Assembly: GCA_001969505.1 (NCBI GenBank)
Contig: LSSK01000292.1
Coordinates: 1-25,585, forward strand
Direction of reading: 5' to 3'
From: Zancudomyces culisetae
Taxonomy: Eukaryota > Kickxellomycota > Harpellomycetes > Harpellales > Legeriomycetaceae
Length of the DNA stretch: 25,585 nucleotides
The notes under the pieces are model-generated. The model searched no databases. It was not told the origin of the DNA and saw nothing but the letters and a program-made list of their open reading frames with translations. How positions within the stretch are numbered: position 1 is the first letter of the stretch; each line of letters begins with the position of its first letter. Below, one piece after another: positions 22,155-25,585 of this stretch. A program made the translations under genes and the position numbers.

Positions 22155-23697
22155 TTTCGTCTAGCTCTTGTACAGACAACCTATTTTAGCTGTTTTTTTT
22201 TTTAACAATATACTAAATGGTTTATTGATCTTTTGTGTGGCAGTTTCCGATTTCAGGTTGGTGGTTGGTTCGGAGAAAAATTTTTTTTTTTTGGTTAGAA
22301 AAAAAATGTATGAAATCAAAAAACAGCAATTTGAAGAAAAAAATTTTTATTTTTTGGGAAATGGAAAACTATGCCAACAAGAATTCAAGTGGTGGGGGGG
22401 GGAACAAAATTTTTTGGGCAAGCTGTACAAATAATGGTCAAAATTCTATGACTTTATCGGATAAACTTGGATACCACCAGCTACAATTATTTATCTACTA
22501 GCAAGAGTTTCTGAAAAAAGCAGAATAAAATTTAGCTTTCAAGGTGGTTGCGCAATTTGCCCCATCTCACTGAATGTGAAAACAGTTTGAGCAAAGGAAA
22601 ACGAAGTGTTAACACAAAATGAAATATATCTTATTATAAAGAGCTTATTAAGCTCAGGTTTGGCGTGTTAATTCATGTGTACTGGCATTTTGCACTCCTA
22701 TGAAAAGCAAACATTTAGCAATACTGGCTCTATGTGTGTCAATCATGTTTATTGAATTATTTATGTACGAATTAAATATTAGCATTAGTAAAAATAGCAA
22801 GATTAAGTAGAGAATTAAACAAGATCAATTACTACCCAACCGTATTTAGTAATGATAATAGAGGATGTGTACTTCTGAATACAAGTGAGTAATAAAACAG
22901 TGAAATAACTGAATTGACGTCAATTTTTGGTACCGCAACTAGTCATGGTTTTTATTTATAGATTTTTAAGTAGTTATACAAATTATACCTTTAATTGTGA
23001 ACCTGCTTAATTAATCTTTATTAAATCCTTTCGTTAGAAAAAAAACAGTCCTGTAATTGAACTGTTAATGCAAAAGCTTCCTAAACACCGCCTCCCAGTA
23101 GCCAGCCCCATTGCAGAATAGCACTGCTCTTGTAATTGCGGTTTGCATTTTTTTTACTGTTTTACGTAAATTAGTGCTTTGTCATCATAACATAGCTCAA
23201 TAAATAATAAAAACAGATACAGTTAGCTTGTGGATTTAAATTACAAATGGCTTAATTATTAGCTACATAAAAATTGTTGATTTATACATACAAGATATTC
23301 TTAGACAAATCAAAACAATTTCGAGATTAAATAATTCCCTCATTTAATCTACGTCCGGAAAAAATGAGTCTTAATAAGCTCCAGAAACTAGAAAAGTAGG
23401 GCAAATTAGATGGGTATTAAAAGATCAAACATCACTTCATCACGCCTGGTTGCTATGCCTTTATACAAAAACATATGGAAAAAGTGTGCTATTTGAAAGA
23501 TTGAGGTAAATAATGTTAAAAAAAAACGAGTAATGATAAAACAAGAATCTAAAGAACAGAATATTATTATTTTAGCCAAACTTAATAAAATACTTGTAAA
23601 GCAGGATTAAAAGTATTCTCTGTTTAATAATTTATATACATTACAAAATAAAAAAATCGAAAATTATAAAGATAAGAAAACGAAAAAAAATCCACAA
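22155..23697. other. Gene-free divergent spacer between UTP25 and RCE1
   Basis: About 1.5 kb holds the promoters of the minus-strand UTP25 and the plus-strand RCE1. Two overlapping 88-codon frames at 22168-22501 are built largely from homopolymer tracts and have no recognisable domain. No RNA gene or terminal repeat was seen. Confidence 0.6.
22276..22415. repeat. Homopolymer cluster: A5T12, A8, A7T5, G9, T6
   Basis: Within about 140 bp there are A5 followed by T12 (22276-22292), A8 (22299-22306), further A/T runs, and a G9 run at 22394-22402. Poly(dA:dT) tracts upstream of the UTP25 start could be nucleosome-excluding promoter elements. The G9 run is exceptional in DNA this AT-rich. Confidence 0.85.
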
Positions 23698-25293
23698 ATG
23701 GATCCAATTTGGCTAGCTATATTCGAGGGACTGTCGTTTGTAATGTTCATTCATTTATTCGCCAATATTGAGGAAATACTACAAAACGATCTCGGAATCA
23801 GAATAATAAAGATCATCAAAAAGCTAACAGAGAAGACCTACCAGACTATACTTGGGCAAAAGAAAGATAAAGGACAAAAACAAGTCGCAGAAAGTAATGA
23901 TGGTACACAGGATGGTATCAACAAAGAACAGGGTTATATACCCACTAGAAGGAAAACAAGTAGCGAATTAACGGTTAGAAAGATAAAGGGTGCACTCTTT
24001 GCAGTGTTACTCAGTATTACTCTTACCAGCTACGTGTTAGCGACAAATGAAGAAAAAGTAAGGCAGTATCCTATCTATTTTGCCTAAAACGTCAAAAAGC
24101 AAGGGTGTAATTTTTTAAAACTTATTCAAAATAATACATGGTTTATCCATCTAACAGTTAAACCCAAATTTCAATACTAATTAAATAGGGACTACAATAC
24201 TCGGTGTCAAAAATGGGCTTTAATTTTAAAAATGAACCACGAGCAACAGTCCAAACACTTATTTCATTGGTTCTTCTGTATCTAGGACCAATATATGTTG
24301 ACTATCTCTTAATGAATCACCCATGGATGTTGATACGAGAAAGTTTGATTATGAGTTGGTATGAGATAGAATCTTGCAAAGAGAATATAATTGTGAGTAT
24401 AAACATAATCAGCTAACTTTTTTTTCAATAGCATTTATATACTGTAGATACCAGAATTGTGGGAGGGGGGGAGGATATATAAAGATAATTTATAGACGTG
24501 CGAACTTGTACATCTTAACAAGAAACCATTTAAAAATAAATAGGGCCCGGTATTAGAAGAGATTGTTTATAGGGCATCCATTATTCCACTACTTTTAGAG
24601 GCTGGATTTGGAAAAGAAGCAGCGATGTTTATCTCATCAATTTTATTTGGAATAGGTAATAACCTCAACCTATACTATTTATAACTATTTTCATAGAAAT
24701 ACAACCAATATCTTAATTATGTCTTTAATCACTATCCCACTAGCCCATTTATATCACATAATTGAAAAGCGGAAAGCCAAATGGCCTTGGAGTAAAATAA
24801 TACCACCTACAGGTAAATAAATTTTAAAGCGTTGGTATTATATACAATCTCACTGACCTCTTTCTAAAAAATAGCTCTTCAGTTTACCTACACGACGATT
24901 TTCAGTCTCTTTAATGCATATATCTTTACCAAAACCCGTAAGTATTCCTCCAGCTACAGTATCTAGTGAATTTAACCAACCTTCGGAAATAATTGATTCT
25001 AATACTAGATTGTAATGTTACATAGAAAGCGTATATGCCTGTATATTAAGTCATGTATTTTGTAATGTGATGGGATTGCCAGATTTGGGCGCATTGAAGG
25101 AGATAGCTGCTTACAAGCCAAGTAAGAAAATGCCTGTATTATTATCTGTTTGTTTATTATTGTTTGGTTAAATTTTCTACAATTTGGATACAATTGATTT
25201 ATATATCCTAACATTATTTTTGTAATTATAGCATCAGTAATTGCATACACTGTTGGTATTCTAGGATTTATACTTTTGATGACTTCATATTGA
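23698..25293 (+). CDS. RCE1: RCE1, CAAX prenyl protease 2 (seven exons)
   Basis: Exons are 23698-24057, 24189-24392, 24544-24655, 24744-24812, 24875-24937, 25026-25121 and 25232-25293, totalling 966 nt and 321 aa with consistent phases (0, 0, 1, 1, 1, 1). RCE1 is an ER membrane endopeptidase that removes the AAX tripeptide from prenylated CAAX proteins such as Ras. The ABI/CPBP family motifs are present in order: GPVLEEIVYRAS with the Glu pair at 193-194, FGIAHLYH with His227, and LSHVFCNVMGLPD with His279 and Asn283. Hydrophobic membrane segments are near residues 4-24, 100-117, 140-160, 205-230 and 300-321. The first loop, residues about 30-98, is long, polar and Lys-rich compared with typical RCE1. 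The start context is favourable (A at -3, G at +4). The assignment is firm; exon 1 is the least conserved part. Confidence 0.94.
24058..24188 (+). other. RCE1 intron 1
   Basis: The donor is AAA/GTAAGG, and TACTAAT (24175-24181) sits only about 7 nt before the acceptor AG at 24187-24188. CTAAC near 24152 is an alternative branch. It is phase 0 and 131 nt long. Confidence 0.82.
24393..24543 (+). other. RCE1 intron 2, containing a G-rich tract
   Basis: The donor is ATT/GTGAGT and the acceptor AAATAG, phase 0, 151 nt. Removing it joins CKENII directly to GPVLEEIVYR, the catalytic motif. It holds GGGAGGGGGGGAGG at 24461-24474. Confidence 0.9.
24656..24743 (+). other. RCE1 intron 3
   Basis: The donor is ATAG/GTAATA and the acceptor CCCACTAG, phase 1, 88 nt. 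The split codon forms Ala in FGI-A-HLYH, rebuilding the conserved FGxAH motif. Confidence 0.9.
24813..24874 (+). other. RCE1 intron 4
   Basis: The donor is CAG/GTAAAT and the acceptor AAAAAATAG, phase 1, only 62 nt. CTGAC near 24852 is a plausible branch site. It joins WSKIIPPT to ALQFTYTTIFSLF. Confidence 0.87.
24938..25025 (+). other. RCE1 intron 5
   Basis: The donor is ACCC/GTAAGT and the acceptor GTTACATAG, phase 1, 88 nt, with CTAAT about 25 nt upstream of the AG. It joins YIFTKT to QSVYACILSHVFCN. Confidence 0.87.
25122..25231 (+). other. RCE1 intron 6
   Basis: The donor is CCAA/GTAAGA, CCTAAC (25207-25212) is the branch candidate, and the acceptor AATTATAG ends at 25231. It is phase 1 and 110 nt long. 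It joins AAYKP-T to the final membrane helix SVIAYTVGILGFILLM. Confidence 0.87.
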
Positions 25294-25585
25294 GTTTTGT
25301 TAAACACTAGAGTTTTTTTTTTACGTATGTAATTATCTACACATTATACTGGGCTATAATGATAACTATGCTATTCCACTTTTATGCTTAGAGAATAACT
25401 TCTGTTTATAAACCTTTGTCGTTTCTTGCTTAAGCAAGTCATTCCTATGTGTGTGTATATCTGTGGGTTTTTTTTTCTGAAATAATCTATTGAGAATCAT
25501 TATTTGAAAGTCATTCAATAAAACAATTGGATAAAAATAATAGCGAAAGCAAAATTGCTGTTCTTTGAGTTTTTGGTATTTGCAC

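Noticed and set aside
22168-22501. Two overlapping 88-codon frames
   Set aside because: Made mostly of homopolymer-encoded Phe/Lys/Gly runs; they overlap each other in different frames and lie in the UTP25 upstream region.
25005-25307. 100-codon minus-strand frame
   Set aside because: Antisense to RCE1 exons that carry the conserved motifs.
1-25585. CRISPR array, bacterial operon, or phage-like system
   Set aside because: No direct-repeat array with spacers, no Shine-Dalgarno spacing; introns and gene families are clearly eukaryotic.

Overview
The window is AT-rich eukaryotic nuclear DNA. The genes carry short GT-AG introns of about 60-210 nt with GTAAGT-like donors and TACTAAY-like branch sites, and three genes belong to conserved eukaryotic families (UTP25, RCE1, DUF2462). 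Long gene-free spacers and a decayed LINE-type reverse transcriptase fragment argue against a very compact genome. My best guess is a fungus, possibly an early-diverging AT-rich lineage, but the sequence does not settle this. Most gene models here are my own manual splicing, in which reading frames were joined at splice sites whose phases agree.

Layout. 1 to about 640 (minus): C-terminal remnant of a non-LTR retrotransposon polyprotein ending in a CCHC zinc-knuckle domain, broken by a stop and a frameshift. 784-2145 (plus): intronless 453-aa protein of unknown function. 2225 to about 4112 or beyond (minus): coiled-coil, highly charged protein, convergent with the previous gene, with an intron and an unresolved 5' end. 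About 4400-6371: gene-free spacer. 6372-18358 (plus): one giant gene that I reconstruct from six exons into a protein of about 3,747 aa, mostly helical in character, with a basic N-terminus and a long Ser-rich, acidic, low-complexity C-terminal part; I do not recognise the family. 18500-18958 (minus): two-exon DUF2462/UPF0390 small basic protein. 19271-22154 (minus): five-exon UTP25, an SSU-processome protein. About 22155-23697: gene-free divergent spacer with unusual homopolymer tracts. 23698-25293 (plus): seven-exon RCE1, the CAAX prenyl endopeptidase.

How the genes relate. This is ordinary eukaryotic gene order and not an operon. UTP25 acts in 18S rRNA maturation, and the DUF2462 protein next to it looks like a small nucleolar-type basic protein; the adjacency is probably coincidental. 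RCE1 acts at the ER on prenylated proteins. The giant multi-exon protein is the best candidate for something undescribed. No tRNA, rRNA, CRISPR or bacterial-type regulatory element was found.
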